NCBI RefSeq assembly: GCF_019973775.1
Contig: NZ_AP025032.1
Location: 3,596,001 to 3,660,000, forward strand
Length of the DNA: 64,000 nucleotides
Source: Aureimonas sp. SA4125
Lineage (GTDB): Bacteria; Pseudomonadota; Alphaproteobacteria; Rhizobiales; Rhizobiaceae
Direction: 5' to 3'
Position numbers and translations under genes: made by a program. Position 1 is the stretch's first letter. Every line of letters starts with the position of its first letter. Below the pieces are notes generated by a model that was not told the origin of the DNA, searched no databases, and worked only from the letters and a program-made list of their open reading frames with translations. This document shows, piece by piece, positions 1-10,419 of this stretch.

Positions 1-696
1 ACACCGCACCCCTTCGTCGTCGTCGCCGGCTTCGCCGCCATCGCCTATGCCATGCGCCGCTCGGTCCCGATCGCGATCTTCACGGTGCTCGGCTTTCTCC
101 TGATCATCAATCTCGGCTACTGGAAGGAGACGACGCAGACACTCGCGCTCGTCGTCGCCTCGACGGCCGTGTGCATGGCTGTCGGCGTCCCCGTCGGCAT
201 CGCCGCGGCGCGCCGGCCCTGGCTCTACGCGGCGCTGCGCCCGGTTCTCGACCTGATGCAAACCATCCCGACCTTCGTCTATCTGATCCCGGCGCTGATC
301 CTCTTCGGCCTCGGCCTCGTGCCGGGCCTCGTCGCCACGGTCATCTTCGCCCTCCCCTCGCCGATCCGGCTGACGCGGCTCGGCATCGCCTCGACACCGC
401 TGCAGCTGCTGGAGGCCGGCGACGCTTTCGGCGCGACGCCGATGCAGCGGCTCCTGAAGATCGAGATCCCCTACGCCCTGCCGCAGATCATGGCCGGCCT
501 GACGCAGACGATCATGCTCTCCCTCTCCATGGTCGTCATCGCAGCCCTCGTCGGCGCCCCCGGCCTCGGCGTGCCGGTGCTGCGCGCGCTGAACTCGATC
601 AACATCGCGCAAGGCTTCGAGGCGGGTCTGGCCATCGTGCTTCTCGCCATCATCCTCGACCGTTTCTTCCGCGTCGACGAAGGGGGAAGGCGATGA
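1..696 (+). CDS. Glycine betaine/choline-type ABC transporter permease (5' end outside window)
   Basis: The reading frame is already open at base 1, so the N-terminus lies outside the window; 231 residues are visible. This is an integral inner-membrane permease of the ProW/ChoW family, which carries quaternary ammonium osmolytes. Several hydrophobic segments are visible. The EAA loop that docks on the ATPase appears as EAGDAFGATPMQRLLKIEIP, followed by ALPQI. The stop overlaps the start of the next gene (ATGA), and that gene encodes the matching ATPase. No binding protein is in view; it probably lies upstream. The substrate (betaine, choline or proline) cannot be decided here. Confidence 0.85.
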   Translation, partial: TPHPFVVVAGFAAIAYAMRRSVPIAIFTVLGFLLIINLGYWKETTQTLALVVASTAVCMAVGVPVGIAAARRPWLYAALRPVLDLMQTIPTFVYLIPALILFGLGLVPGLVATVIFALPSPIRLTRLGIASTPLQLLEAGDAFGATPMQRLLKIEIPYALPQIMAGLTQTIMLSLSMVVIAALVGAPGLGVPVLRALNSINIAQGFEAGLAIVLLAIILDRFFRVDEGGRR

Positions 697-1787
697 GCAT
701 GTCCGAAACGTCGCCGACGGCCCCGGAAGCTCCCGGTGCAAAGCCGATCGTCTCCTTCCAGAACGTCTCGATCGTCTTCGGCAAGAAGCCCGAACAGGCC
801 CTGCCGCTTCTCGACAGCGGCAGCACCCGTGCCGAAATCAACGAGAAGCTCGGCGTCATCCTCGGCGTGGCCAACGCCTCACTCGACATCGCCAGCGGCG
901 AGATCGCCGTTCTGATGGGCCTTTCGGGCTCGGGCAAGTCGACGCTGATCCGCGCCGTCAACGGCCTTGCCCCGATCACCCGCGGGCGCGTCGTCATCGA
1001 CACCGGACGCGGCGCGGTCGATCCGAAGGAATGCGGCGCCAAGCGCCTGCGGGAGCTTCGGCGGCACGAGGTCGCCATGGTGTTCCAGCAGTTCGCGCTC
1101 CTGCCCTGGCGCAGCGTTGCGGAAAATGTCGGCCTCGGCCTCGAGCTCTCCGGCATGGGCAAGGCAGAGCGGCGCGACAAGGTGATGGCGCAGCTCGACC
1201 TCGTCGGCCTCGGCGACCGCGCGAACTCGCTGGTCGGCCAGCTCTCCGGCGGCATGCAGCAGCGCGTCGGCCTCGCCCGGGCCTTCGCCACCGACGCGCC
1301 GATCCTCCTGATGGACGAGCCCTTCTCGGCCCTCGACCCGTTGATCCGCGCGCGCCTGCAGGACGAACTCCTGGAAATCCAGGCGCGGCTGAGAAAGACC
1401 ATCATCTTCGTCAGCCACGATCTCGACGAAGCCTTCAAGCTGGGCAACCGCATCGCCATCATGGAGGGCGGGCGGATCATCCAGGTCGGCACGGCGCAGG
1501 AGATCGTCCTCAGCCCGGAGAACGACTACGTCTCCGCCTTCGTCGCCCACATGAACCCGCTGAACGTCCTGACCGCAGCCGACGTCATGACCCCGCTCGA
1601 TCGCGGGGGCGCCTCCGCTCCGTCGCGCGTGGCCGGAATGGCCCAGCCCGACACGCCGCTGCGCCGCGTCATGGACGCCGTCTGCGACGACCGCGGCGAG
1701 GTCATCGTCTCCGACAAGGGTCGCATCCTCGGCAAGATCGGCCCGCAGGAGATCGTCGATGCGCTGGGGCGGCACCAACGCAAGTAG
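693..1787 (+). CDS. Glycine betaine/choline-type ABC transporter ATP-binding protein
   Basis: A 364-residue ATPase of the ProV/ChoV family that powers the upstream permease. Walker A (GLSGSGKST) lies near residues 76-84, the signature LSGGMQQR near 184-191 and Walker B (ILLMDEP) near 204-210, followed by the switch histidine in FVSHDLDEA. After the ATPase domain a tail of roughly 60 residues (DVMTPLDRGG... to RILGKIGPQEIVDAL) resembles a shortened CBS region, as in ProV proteins. The chosen ATG overlaps the permease stop; a second ATG lies 6 bases downstream. The gene converges with the Dpp operon across only 7 bases, with no obvious terminator hairpin between them. Confidence 0.9.
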   Translation: MSMSETSPTAPEAPGAKPIVSFQNVSIVFGKKPEQALPLLDSGSTRAEINEKLGVILGVANASLDIASGEIAVLMGLSGSGKSTLIRAVNGLAPITRGRVVIDTGRGAVDPKECGAKRLRELRRHEVAMVFQQFALLPWRSVAENVGLGLELSGMGKAERRDKVMAQLDLVGLGDRANSLVGQLSGGMQQRVGLARAFATDAPILLMDEPFSALDPLIRARLQDELLEIQARLRKTIIFVSHDLDEAFKLGNRIAIMEGGRIIQVGTAQEIVLSPENDYVSAFVAHMNPLNVLTAADVMTPLDRGGASAPSRVAGMAQPDTPLRRVMDAVCDDRGEVIVSDKGRILGKIGPQEIVDALGRHQRK

Positions 1788-1794
1788 TAGCGGA

Positions 1795-2790
1795 CTATGC
1801 CGCCTTCATCGGCATGTCCGGCAATCGCCCTTCGTCGACGGCAAAACACGCCACCTGCGTCGGTCCGTGCTGCTTCAGGAGCGGCAATTCAGTGCGGCAG
1901 CGGTCGTTGGCATAGGGGCAGCGCGGGTTGAAGGAGCAGCCCGTCGGGGGGTTGAACGGCGAGGGTAGCTCACCCGTGAGGCGGATGCGCGTCGCGCGGT
2001 CACCGGGGCGGGTCGCCGGCGTCGCCGAGAGCAGCGCGCGCGTATAGGGGTGCAGCGGCTGGGTGTAGAGCGCGTCGACGGGGGCCAGTTCCACCGGGCG
2101 GCCGAGATACATCACCATCACGCGGTTGGCCACGTGCCGGACGACCGAGAGGTCGTGACTGATGAAGACGTAGGTGAGGCCCAGCCTGTCCTGCAGGTCG
2201 GCGAGGAGGTTCAGGATCTGCGCCTGGATCGATACGTCCAGCGCCGAGACCGGCTCGTCGAGGACGAGGATTTTCGGCTCGAGGATCAGCGCGCGGGCGA
2301 CCGCGATGCGCTGGCGCTGGCCGCCGGAAAACATGTGGGGGTAGCGGACGTAGTGCTCCGGCCTGAGGCCCACTTCCTTCAGCGCCGCTTCCGCCTTCGC
2401 CCGCCGCTCGGCCGAGGACAGCTTGGTGTTGATCTTCAGCGGCTCCTCGATGATCGCGCCGACCTTCTGGCGCGGGTTGAGCGCGCCATAGGGGTTCTGG
2501 AACACGATCTGCACGGTCGAGCGCAGCTTGGCGACGTCGGCGATGGCGCCGCCCTCGATGCGCACGCCGTCGATCGTCAGCTGGCCTTCCGACGGGATCT
2601 CGATCATCGTCAGCATGCGGGCGAGGGTCGACTTGCCGCAGCCCGATTCCCCCACGATCGCCAGCGTTTCGCCGGCCTCGACGGTGAAGCTCGCGTCCTT
2701 GACCGCCTTCAGCTCGATCGGCTTCTGGAACAGGCCGCGCTTGACCTCGTAGATCTGGCTGAGATCCGTTGCGGTGACGATGGCGGTCAT
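1795..2790 (-). CDS. dppF: Dipeptide ABC transporter ATP-binding protein DppF
   Basis: A 331-residue ATPase of the OppF/DppF family, the second of the two ATPases of a peptide importer. Walker A (GESGCGKST) is near residues 47-55, followed by the Q-loop (FQNPYGALNPR), signature FSGGQRQR and Walker B (ILVLDEP). The C-terminal oligopeptide-transporter extension contains the cysteine-bearing stretch TGCSFNPRCPYANDRC. It is the last gene of the operon, and its ATG overlaps the dppD stop by 4 bases. Strong homology of the binding protein of this operon to DppA supports the dipeptide assignment. Confidence 0.9.
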   Translation of the reverse strand: MTAIVTATDLSQIYEVKRGLFQKPIELKAVKDASFTVEAGETLAIVGESGCGKSTLARMLTMIEIPSEGQLTIDGVRIEGGAIADVAKLRSTVQIVFQNPYGALNPRQKVGAIIEEPLKINTKLSSAERRAKAEAALKEVGLRPEHYVRYPHMFSGGQRQRIAVARALILEPKILVLDEPVSALDVSIQAQILNLLADLQDRLGLTYVFISHDLSVVRHVANRVMVMYLGRPVELAPVDALYTQPLHPYTRALLSATPATRPGDRATRIRLTGELPSPFNPPTGCSFNPRCPYANDRCRTELPLLKQHGPTQVACFAVDEGRLPDMPMKAA

Positions 2791-3782
2791 GCGGCGGCTC
2801 CCGCGTTGAGGGGCGCTGTCGCCGGCGCGTTCATGGGATAGTGGCAGAGCGCCTCGCCGAGCGCCGGCGGCTGGCGCGGCGGAAGGACCGTGCGACAGAC
2901 ATCGTCGGCTTTCGGGCAGCGCGGATTGAACAGGCAGCCGTCCGGCCGGTCCCCCTGCCCCGGCACGACGCCCGGAATGGTCGGCAGCCGCTTGCCGGTG
3001 GCGCGCTCGGGAATCGCGTCGAGAAGCGCCGAGGTATAGGGATGGTGCGGGGCCTCGAACAGTTCGGCGACCGCCTGGCGCTCGACCTGCTGTCCGGCAT
3101 ACTGCACGACGACGCGCTGCGCGGTTTCGGCGATGACGCCCATGTCGTGGGTGATGAGGATCATCGCCATGCCCTTCTCCTTCTGGAGATCGAGCAGGAG
3201 GTCGAGGATCTGCGCCTGGATGGTGACGTCGAGCGCCGTCGTCGGCTCGTCGGCGATGAGAAGCTTCGGGTTGCAGGAGATCGCCATGGCGATCATCACC
3301 CGCTGGCTCATGCCGCCCGAGAGCTGATGCGGGAACGCCTTCATCCGCCGCTCCGGCTCGGAGATGCCGACCTTCGTCAGGAGCTCGATCGTGCGGTCCT
3401 TGCGCTCTCGCGCGCCGAGGCCAAGATGCGTCTTCAGGCTCTCGCCGATCTGGAAGCCGACATTGAAGCAGGGATTGAGACTGGCGACCGGCTCCTGGAA
3501 GATCATCGCGATGTCGCGGCCGATGATGGCGCGGCGGTCGCGGTCGCTCATGGTCAGCATGTCCAGGCCCTCGAACGACATCTCGTCCGCGGTGACCGTG
3601 GCCGACGGCGGCAGGAGGCCCATCAGGCCGAGCATGGCGACCGACTTGCCCGAGCCGGATTCGCCGACGATGCCAAGGACATCGCCGGCATCGACGCTGA
3701 GATCGACGCCGTCAACTGCCTTGAACGGGCCGGAGGCCGTGGCGAAGGTGACGGAGAGGTTGCGGAGGCGGAGGAGGGTCAT
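2787..3782 (-). CDS. dppD: Dipeptide ABC transporter ATP-binding protein DppD
   Basis: A 331-residue ATPase of the OppD/DppD family. Walker A (GESGSGKS) is near residues 40-47, with Q-loop [10 protein letters not shown], signature LSGGMSQR and Walker B (LLIADEP). The C-terminal extension has the cysteine motif [15 protein letters not shown]. It pairs with DppF on the cytoplasmic face of DppB/DppC. It is coupled to dppF by an ATGA overlap, but is separated from the upstream gene by about 60 bases, more than elsewhere in the operon. Confidence 0.9.
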   Translation of the reverse strand: MTLLRLRNLSVTFATASGPFKAVDGVDLSVDAGDVLGIVGESGSGKSVAMLGLMGLLPPSATVTADEMSFEGLDMLTMSDRDRRAIIGRDIAMIFQEPVASLNPCFNVGFQIGESLKTHLGLGARERKDRTIELLTKVGISEPERRMKAFPHQLSGGMSQRVMIAMAISCNPKLLIADEPTTALDVTIQAQILDLLLDLQKEKGMAMILITHDMGVIAETAQRVVVQYAGQQVERQAVAELFEAPHHPYTSALLDAIPERATGKRLPTIPGVVPGQGDRPDGCLFNPRCPKADDVCRTVLPPRQPPALGEALCHYPMNAPATAPLNAGAAA

Positions 3783-3844
3783 AGCTTACATCACCGTCTG
3801 TATTGTCATATGTTGTGCCTCGAAGGAGACCGCCATGCCGACAC

Positions 3845-4432
3845 TCAAGCCCCAGCCGAGGCCGAAGCCGATCGCGGGTCCGACCGGCCCTCGCCCCGTC
3901 TACTGAACCCGGCATCTATCGATCGCCGCAGGGCTGCGACCGCGTCTCGGCCGAGCGAAAGAGCGAAATCGCGAAGCGCCAGGTAGTCTTCGATCATCGC
4001 GATCTTCTGCTCTTTCGGAACATGGCTGAAACGCTCGCCCCGCAAATCCTCGGCGAAGTAGGCGATGACCTGCTGTTGCCGATAAAAGAGAACGACATCG
4101 TTGATGACACTGTTGGGCAGGATCGAGATCTCGCCCGCGATGGAGTTGTACAAAGGCGAGCCGACCTCCTTGGAGATGAAGGGCGTATAGGTTTCGTCCG
4201 TTTGCAGACGGTTCGTCACGGCGGTGAGAATATCCACGCTGTCATATTGCTCCAGGTGATGGACGATAGACCCGATTTCCGCCAGCAGCGCGGTCTGCAC
4301 ATCCAACACCCGCTCCGAACGGCGACGACCGTCCAAGCCGGTAGCGGTCCGCCAGCTCACATACCATCCGAGCGCCGCGATCAGCGACGAAATCAAGGTG
4401 GCTGTGACCGCCGGGCCGACCCAATCTGCCAA
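3845..4432 (-). CDS. Unknown single-pass membrane protein inside the dpp operon
   Basis: A 195-residue protein I do not recognise. One hydrophobic segment lies at about residues 8-28 (AVTATLISSLIAALGWYVSW), followed by a soluble, mostly helical region and a basic, low-complexity tail. There is no cleavable-looking signal, so an N-terminal membrane anchor is likely. No ATG exists near the N-terminus. The frame opens with TTG just after the dppC stop, and a GGAG inside the end of dppC sits 7 bases upstream of it, which supports that start. It lies between the permease and ATPase genes of a peptide transporter, where no subunit is expected. Its cargo gene status (accessory subunit or passenger) is unknown. 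Confidence 0.6.
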   Translation of the reverse strand: MADWVGPAVTATLISSLIAALGWYVSWRTATGLDGRRRSERVLDVQTALLAEIGSIVHHLEQYDSVDILTAVTNRLQTDETYTPFISKEVGSPLYNSIAGEISILPNSVINDVVLFYRQQQVIAYFAEDLRGERFSHVPKEQKIAMIEDYLALRDFALSLGRDAVAALRRSIDAGFSRRGEGRSDPRSASASAGA

Positions 4433-4435
4433 TCC

Positions 4436-5368
4436 TCAACTCCGTTTCAGCTTCGGATCGAGGGCGTCGCGCAGGCCGTCGCCGACGAGGTTGATGGCCA
4501 AAACGGTGACGAGGATCGCAAGGCCCGGAAAGGTCACGACCCACCAGGCGCGCAGCACGAATTCGCGCGCTTCGGCCAGCATCGTGCCCCATTCCGGCGT
4601 CGGCGGCTGGGCGCCCATGCCGAGGAAGCCGAGGGCGGCGGCGTCAAGGATCGCGTTCGAGAAGGACAGGGTCGACTGGACGATCAGCGGGCCGAGGCAG
4701 TTGGGCAGGATGGTCACGACCATCAGCCGCAATGGCGACGCCCCGACGACGCGCGCGGCGGTGACGTATTCGCGCTCCTTTTCGGCCATGACCGAGGCGC
4801 GCGTCAGCCGGACGAAGTGCGGCTGATAGGTCAGCGCGATGGCGATCATGGCGCTGAGGAGGCCGGGTCCGAGGATGGCGACGAGGACCAGCGCCAGAAG
4901 CAGCGACGGGAAGGCGAGAATGATGTCCATGATCCGCATGATCGCCGTGTCGAGCCAGCCGCGGAAATAGCCGGCGACAAGCCCGATGGCGATGCCGGTC
5001 GAAACCGACAGCGCGACGACGAAGACGCCGACGAAGAGCGAATAGCGCGCACCGTAGAGAAGGCGGCTGAGGATGTCGCGTCCGACGGGGTCCGTGCCGA
5101 GCAGGAACTCGAGCCGGCCGCCGTCCTGCCAGAAAGGCGGGATGAGGAGCGCCGAGCGGTCCTGCAGCGTCGGGCTGTGCGGCGCGATGACAGGCGCGAG
5201 GATCGCCGCGAGTACGATCAGCGTGAACACGACGAGGCCGACGACCGCGCCCTTGTTGACCGAGAAATAATACCAGAACTCGGCGAACTGCTGCGCCCGC
5301 AGGCTGCGCGGAGGCTTGCGGTCGGGAATGTCGGTGCCGATGCCCTCGGCCGATTCTTGGACGCTCAT
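4436..5368 (-). CDS. dppC: Dipeptide ABC transporter permease DppC
   Basis: A 310-residue inner-membrane permease of the OppC/DppC family. The N-terminal cytoplasmic region (residues about 1-40) leads into a first membrane helix (VVGLVVFTLIVLAAILAPVI) and a periplasmic loop with GTDPVGRDILSRLLYGAR, typical of this family. The permease core follows, with the EAA loop AARVVGASPLRLMVVTILPN. I chose the ATG at 5368 because it overlaps the dppB stop (ATGA); the frame stays open much further upstream, but only as a shadow of dppB. Confidence 0.92.
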   Translation of the reverse strand: MSVQESAEGIGTDIPDRKPPRSLRAQQFAEFWYYFSVNKGAVVGLVVFTLIVLAAILAPVIAPHSPTLQDRSALLIPPFWQDGGRLEFLLGTDPVGRDILSRLLYGARYSLFVGVFVVALSVSTGIAIGLVAGYFRGWLDTAIMRIMDIILAFPSLLLALVLVAILGPGLLSAMIAIALTYQPHFVRLTRASVMAEKEREYVTAARVVGASPLRLMVVTILPNCLGPLIVQSTLSFSNAILDAAALGFLGMGAQPPTPEWGTMLAEAREFVLRAWWVVTFPGLAILVTVLAINLVGDGLRDALDPKLKRS

Positions 5369-6372
5369 CGTGCTCTGACCCTTGGATTGATGAGACCGTA
5401 GAGAAGGTCGACGATGAGATTGACCACCATGATGATGACGGCGACGAGGAGAAGCCCGCCCTGCACCACGGGATAGTCGCGCTTGAACACCGAATCGACC
5501 ATCCACTTGCCGATGCCCGGCCAGGAGAAGATCGTCTCGGTCAGGATCGCGCCGGCGAGCAGCACGCCGACCTGAAGGCCGATCGTCGTCACCACCGGGA
5601 TCAGCGCATTGCGCAGCGCGTGCACGGAGACGACGCGAAAGCGCGAAAGGCCCTTGGCGCGCGCGGTGCGGACGAAATCCTCGCCGAGGACTTCGAGCAT
5701 GGCCGAACGCGTCTGCCGGGCGATCACGGCGAGCGGAATGGTGCCGAGAACGATCGACGGCAGGACGAGATGGCTGAGCGCCGACTTGAAGGCACCGGCC
5801 TGGCCCGACAGAAGGCTGTCGATCAGCATGAAGCCGGTCACCGGCGGAAAGAAATACATGAGCGAGATCCGCCCCGAGACCGGCGTCCACTGCAGGTAGC
5901 CGGAGAAGAAGATGATGAGGAGCAGCCCCCACCAGAAGATCGGCATGGAATAGCCGACGAGCGCCGTTCCCATGATCGACTGGTCGAACCAGGAGCCGCG
6001 CTTGACGGCGGCAAAGACGCCGGCGGGAATGCCGACGATCACGGCCAGGAGGATGGCGACGAGCGAGAGTTCGATCGTTGCCGGGAACAGGTTCATGAAC
6101 TCGCGCAGCACCGGCTGCTTGGTCGAGATCGACTGCCCGAAATCACCGTGCAGAACGTCCCAGAAATAGCTGAAATACTGGACGTAGAGCGGCCGGTCGT
6201 AGCCGAACTGGGCGACGAGCTGGGCGTAGCGCTCGGGCGACAGGCCACGCTCGCCGGCCAGGGCGATGATCGGATCGCCCGGCAGCAGGCGGATGAAAAG
6301 GAACGAGACCAGTGTCACGCCGATGAAGGTCGGGATCAGCAAGCCGATGCGTTTCAACAGGTATCCGAACAT
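5365..6372 (-). CDS. dppB: Dipeptide ABC transporter permease DppB
   Basis: A 335-residue permease of the OppB/DppB family. It starts with MFGYLLKRIGLLIPTFIGVT, the conserved N-terminal helix, and continues with the family stretch RLLPGDPI. Further membrane segments and the EAA loop (ARAKGLSRFRVVSVHALRNA) follow. It forms the membrane channel with DppC. Its ATG lies 3 bases after the stop of the upstream acetyltransferase gene, so the two are probably translated from one message. Confidence 0.92.
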   Translation of the reverse strand: MFGYLLKRIGLLIPTFIGVTLVSFLFIRLLPGDPIIALAGERGLSPERYAQLVAQFGYDRPLYVQYFSYFWDVLHGDFGQSISTKQPVLREFMNLFPATIELSLVAILLAVIVGIPAGVFAAVKRGSWFDQSIMGTALVGYSMPIFWWGLLLIIFFSGYLQWTPVSGRISLMYFFPPVTGFMLIDSLLSGQAGAFKSALSHLVLPSIVLGTIPLAVIARQTRSAMLEVLGEDFVRTARAKGLSRFRVVSVHALRNALIPVVTTIGLQVGVLLAGAILTETIFSWPGIGKWMVDSVFKRDYPVVQGGLLLVAVIIMVVNLIVDLLYGLINPRVRAR

Positions 6373-6375
6373 GGC

Positions 6376-6864
6376 TCAAAGATCCTTGGCGAGCATGAGG
6401 GTCGGGTGGCTCGCCGACTGGCCTTCCGGCATCCAGATGGGCAGGTCCGCGACTTCGGTCGCCTGCCAGCCGTGCTTGGCGTAGAAAGCAAGCGCGCGAT
6501 CGTTGCCTTCCAGGCACTGGATCCCGGCCCGCTTCACGCCCGCTTCACGAAGCGCGTTCTCCAGTACCGCAAGCAGGCCGGAGGCGACACCCGTCCCGCG
6601 CACCGCGCGCGCCACGAAGAGCTGATCGATCTCAGACCCGACCAGCGCCCCGAAGCCGACGATCTGGCCGTCCTGGACGGCGACGGTACTGGAGGCGGCC
6701 AGCGGCACGAGGCGGGCGGCAAAGGAGGACACATCGCGCTGCGCCACGATCGGGGGCGGCAGCAGCGCGGCGTGACCGTCGTGCCAGCTGTCGTGCCAGA
6801 GGGCGGCGACTCCGGGCATATCCGCTTCGGCCCCATGGTCGGCCAGTGGACGGAAAATCGTCAT
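6376..6864 (-). CDS. GNAT-family N-acetyltransferase
   Basis: A 162-residue protein with the GNAT fold. The acetyl-CoA binding motif A is seen as QLFVARAVRGTGVASGLLAV, near residues 82-101, and the C-terminal part contains the typical NDRALAFYAKHGW. It would acetylate an amine of an unidentified small molecule or protein. The gene lies between the dipeptide-binding protein gene and dppB and is 3 bases from dppB, so it is part of the transporter operon. A role on an imported peptide or amino acid derivative is inference only. Confidence 0.82.
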   Translation of the reverse strand: MTIFRPLADHGAEADMPGVAALWHDSWHDGHAALLPPPIVAQRDVSSFAARLVPLAASSTVAVQDGQIVGFGALVGSEIDQLFVARAVRGTGVASGLLAVLENALREAGVKRAGIQCLEGNDRALAFYAKHGWQATEVADLPIWMPEGQSASHPTLMLAKDL

Positions 6865-6877
6865 TCTTGAGACGTCC

Positions 6878-6929
6878 CAAAAACTGAAGAGCGGCGCCGA
6901 AAGGACTGACTGCCCTTCCGACGCCGCTC
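6878..6929 (-). terminator. Hairpin terminator after dppA
   Basis: Read on the minus strand, GAGCGGCG and its partner CGCCGCTC (6889-6896 with 6922-6929) close a long hairpin whose inner arms also pair partly. A T-run (6879-6883 on the other strand) follows shortly after. It lies between dppA and the rest of the operon. Partial termination here would give more binding protein than permease, a common arrangement. Confidence 0.6.
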
Positions 6930-6948
6930 AACCTTGTCCTAACCGAAG

Positions 6949-8544
6949 CTATTCGGTGATGTCGACGCCGTCGAACCGATGCGAGCCAAGCGGATCCATC
7001 AGGTATCCCGTGACCTTCGGCGACATCGGCAGGCTGACCAGCGAATGGGCGATGGTCGCCCAGGGCGCCTGATCCTTGAACACGACCTGCGCCTCTTCGT
7101 AGAGCTTGGCGCGCTCGGCCTGGTCGGAGATCTGCGACGCCTTCTTGATCAGCGCATCATAGTCCTTGTTGCACCAGGCGGCCTTGTTGCCCGAACCGAC
7201 GCCATCGCAGCCGAGCAGGATGGCGAGGAAGTTGTCCGGGTCACCGTTGTCTCCGGTCCAGCCGGCCAGCACCGCGCCATCGTGCTTCGGATCGCCGGCG
7301 AGCTTCAGATACTGCGTCCAATCGTAGGTCACGATCTCGACCGTGACGCCGACCTTGGCGAAGTCGGCCTGCAGCAGTTCAGCCATGCGGCGCGCGTTCG
7401 GATTGTAGGGACGGGCCACCGGCATCGCCCAGATCTTCATCGACAGATCCTTGACGCCAGCCGCCTCGAGCGCGGCCTTGGCCGCCTCGGGGTCGTACTT
7501 GTCGTCGGCGACGGCGTCGTTATAGGACCACATGGTCGGCGGGATCGGGTTCTTGGCGATCTGGCCAATGCCAGGGAAGACCGCCTCGAGGATGGCGTCC
7601 TTGTTGATTGCCATGTTCAGGGCGCGGCGAACCTCGGGCTTGTCGAAGGGAGCCTGGGTGGTGTTGTAGGCGAGGTAGCCGACATTGAGCCCTGGCTGCT
7701 CCAGCATGGTGACTGTCGAATCCGTCTTCAGCGCCGGAATGTCGGCCGGATTCGGATAGCCTGCGACATGGCACTCGCCAGCCTTCAGGCGCTGCAGGCG
7801 AACGGCGGCGTCCTGCGTGATGGCGAAGACGAGGTCGTCGATCGGCTGCTTGCCGCCCCAGTAGTCGGGATGGGCCTTGTAGCGGATGACGGCGTCCTGC
7901 TGGTAGGCGACGAACTGGAAGGGACCGGTGCCGAGCGGCTGCTGGTTCAGCTTCTCGGGCGTGCCGTCGGCGAGAAGCTTGTCGGCATATTCCTTCGACA
8001 TGATCGACGCGAAATCCATCGCCAGATTGGCGATCATCGGCGCATTCGGTGCCGTCAGCGTCAGCTTGACCGTGTTGTCGTCGACCTTCTCGAAGGACTT
8101 GACCAGCGAGGGCATCGACATGTCGTTGTAGTAGCCCCAGGTCACGTCACCGGCATAGGCGAAATAGGGGTTTTCCTTGTTGCCCTGGCGATCGAAGGAG
8201 AAGATCACGTCGTCGGCGTTGAAATCACGCGTCGGCGTGAAAAACTCGGTCGACTGGAATTTGACGCCCTTGCGCAGGTTGAACGTGTATTCGAGACCGT
8301 CCTCGGAAACGGTCCAGCTTTCGGCCAGACCGGGAATGACCTCCGTGGTGCCGCGCTTGAACTCGGCGAGACGGTTGTAGACAGGCTTGGAGGACGCGTC
8401 GAAAGTCGTACCGGCGGTGTACAGGCCGGGGTCGAAACCTTCCGGAGAGCCCTCGGAGCAATAGACCAGGGTCTTGGCGTTCGCCGCCGACCCGAGGGTC
8501 AAGGCGAGTGCCGTCGCTGCGAGAAGCGTGGATACCAGTTTCAT
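6949..8544 (-). CDS. dppA: Dipeptide ABC transporter substrate-binding protein DppA
   Basis: A 531-residue periplasmic binding protein (family 5). Residues 1-24 form a signal peptide ending in ANA; the mature protein begins KTLVYCSEGSPEGFDPGLYT, nearly the same as in E. coli DppA as I recall it. Other shared stretches are TTEVIPGLAESW, NADDVIFSFDRQ, PLGTGPFQF, MPGLNVGYL-like QPGLNVGYLAYN and GWTGDNGDPDNF. The ATG at 8544 is preceded by GGAG at a 7-base spacing; an in-frame upstream extension of 28 residues would destroy the signal peptide. It is the first gene of the dpp operon and is followed by a terminator hairpin. Confidence 0.95.
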   Translation of the reverse strand: MKLVSTLLAATALALTLGSAANAKTLVYCSEGSPEGFDPGLYTAGTTFDASSKPVYNRLAEFKRGTTEVIPGLAESWTVSEDGLEYTFNLRKGVKFQSTEFFTPTRDFNADDVIFSFDRQGNKENPYFAYAGDVTWGYYNDMSMPSLVKSFEKVDDNTVKLTLTAPNAPMIANLAMDFASIMSKEYADKLLADGTPEKLNQQPLGTGPFQFVAYQQDAVIRYKAHPDYWGGKQPIDDLVFAITQDAAVRLQRLKAGECHVAGYPNPADIPALKTDSTVTMLEQPGLNVGYLAYNTTQAPFDKPEVRRALNMAINKDAILEAVFPGIGQIAKNPIPPTMWSYNDAVADDKYDPEAAKAALEAAGVKDLSMKIWAMPVARPYNPNARRMAELLQADFAKVGVTVEIVTYDWTQYLKLAGDPKHDGAVLAGWTGDNGDPDNFLAILLGCDGVGSGNKAAWCNKDYDALIKKASQISDQAERAKLYEEAQVVFKDQAPWATIAHSLVSLPMSPKVTGYLMDPLGSHRFDGVDITE

Positions 8545-8667
8545 GGGCGATCTCCGTTGGAAAAAATACCAGTCTCGTTCCACTGACAGCGGTGAGTGAA
8601 CACGGACAGGCATTGAACGCCATCCCACAGCGTTAGCATATTCGATGCAAGCTTAATTTATGATCAT

Positions 8668-9858
<1,191 letters not shown>

Positions 9859-10004
9859 GCCTGTCTCCTCGCGCGCCGCGACTGAATCGCGTCTGTGGGC
9901 TGAAAGCCGTCGCACCTGCCATAGCGCTCGCGGACCGGGCGGGCAAATGCATCGTCGATCGAGCGAACCCCCTGTCGATCGGGCGAAGGAACGCTGCCGC
10001 AATG

Positions 10005-10292
10005 CTAGAGGCGGTAGCCTTCCGGACAGGCCGAGCGAAAGCGCCGCCGCTCGCCGGACTGCCAGATGCAATTGCCGGGACTGTTGGCCGCCGTGCCGAT
10101 GACGGTATCGCCTGATCGAGGTACCGTGTCCCCGACCGTTCCGACCGAATAGGGGTTGGTGCGAGCACCCGCCACGCCGAAGACCGCGCCGAAGACCGGC
10201 GGCAGCGAACCCTCCGTGCCGCAACCGGCGAGAACCGTGCCTGAAATTGCGACGGCGAAAAGCTTGAGCGCAAGACGTGAGAGTGCCGGCAT
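10005..10292 (-). CDS. Small lipoprotein, unknown
   Basis: A 95-residue protein with a lipoprotein signal peptide: hydrophobic LKLFAVAISGTVLAGC, with the lipobox LAGC near residues 20-23. The rest contains NPYSVGTVGDTVPR and ends GNCIWQSGERRRFRSACPEGYRL, with two cysteines that could form a disulfide. No known domain is recognised. The end resembles the end of the next gene upstream (GDCIYRDSRTGERYVAACP), so both belong to the same loose group of small envelope proteins. Confidence 0.65.
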   Translation of the reverse strand: MPALSRLALKLFAVAISGTVLAGCGTEGSLPPVFGAVFGVAGARTNPYSVGTVGDTVPRSGDTVIGTAANSPGNCIWQSGERRRFRSACPEGYRL

Positions 10293-10349
10293 GACGTCCC
10301 CTATGGCGAACCCTGTGGCGAAAATCCGGAGAACCGGAACGACCAACTC

Positions 10350-10376
10350 AAAAAAAAACACCGCCCGGGGGCGGTG
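10350..10376 (-). terminator. Rho-independent terminator
   Basis: On the minus strand CACCGCC pairs with GGCGGTG (10370-10376 with 10359-10365) around a 4-base loop, followed by nine T residues (10350-10358). It ends the glycine-zipper lipoprotein gene. Confidence 0.85.
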
Positions 10377-10419
10377 CTTCTGAAGCGATCCAACGAACGC
10401 CGGATAACTGTTCAATCCG

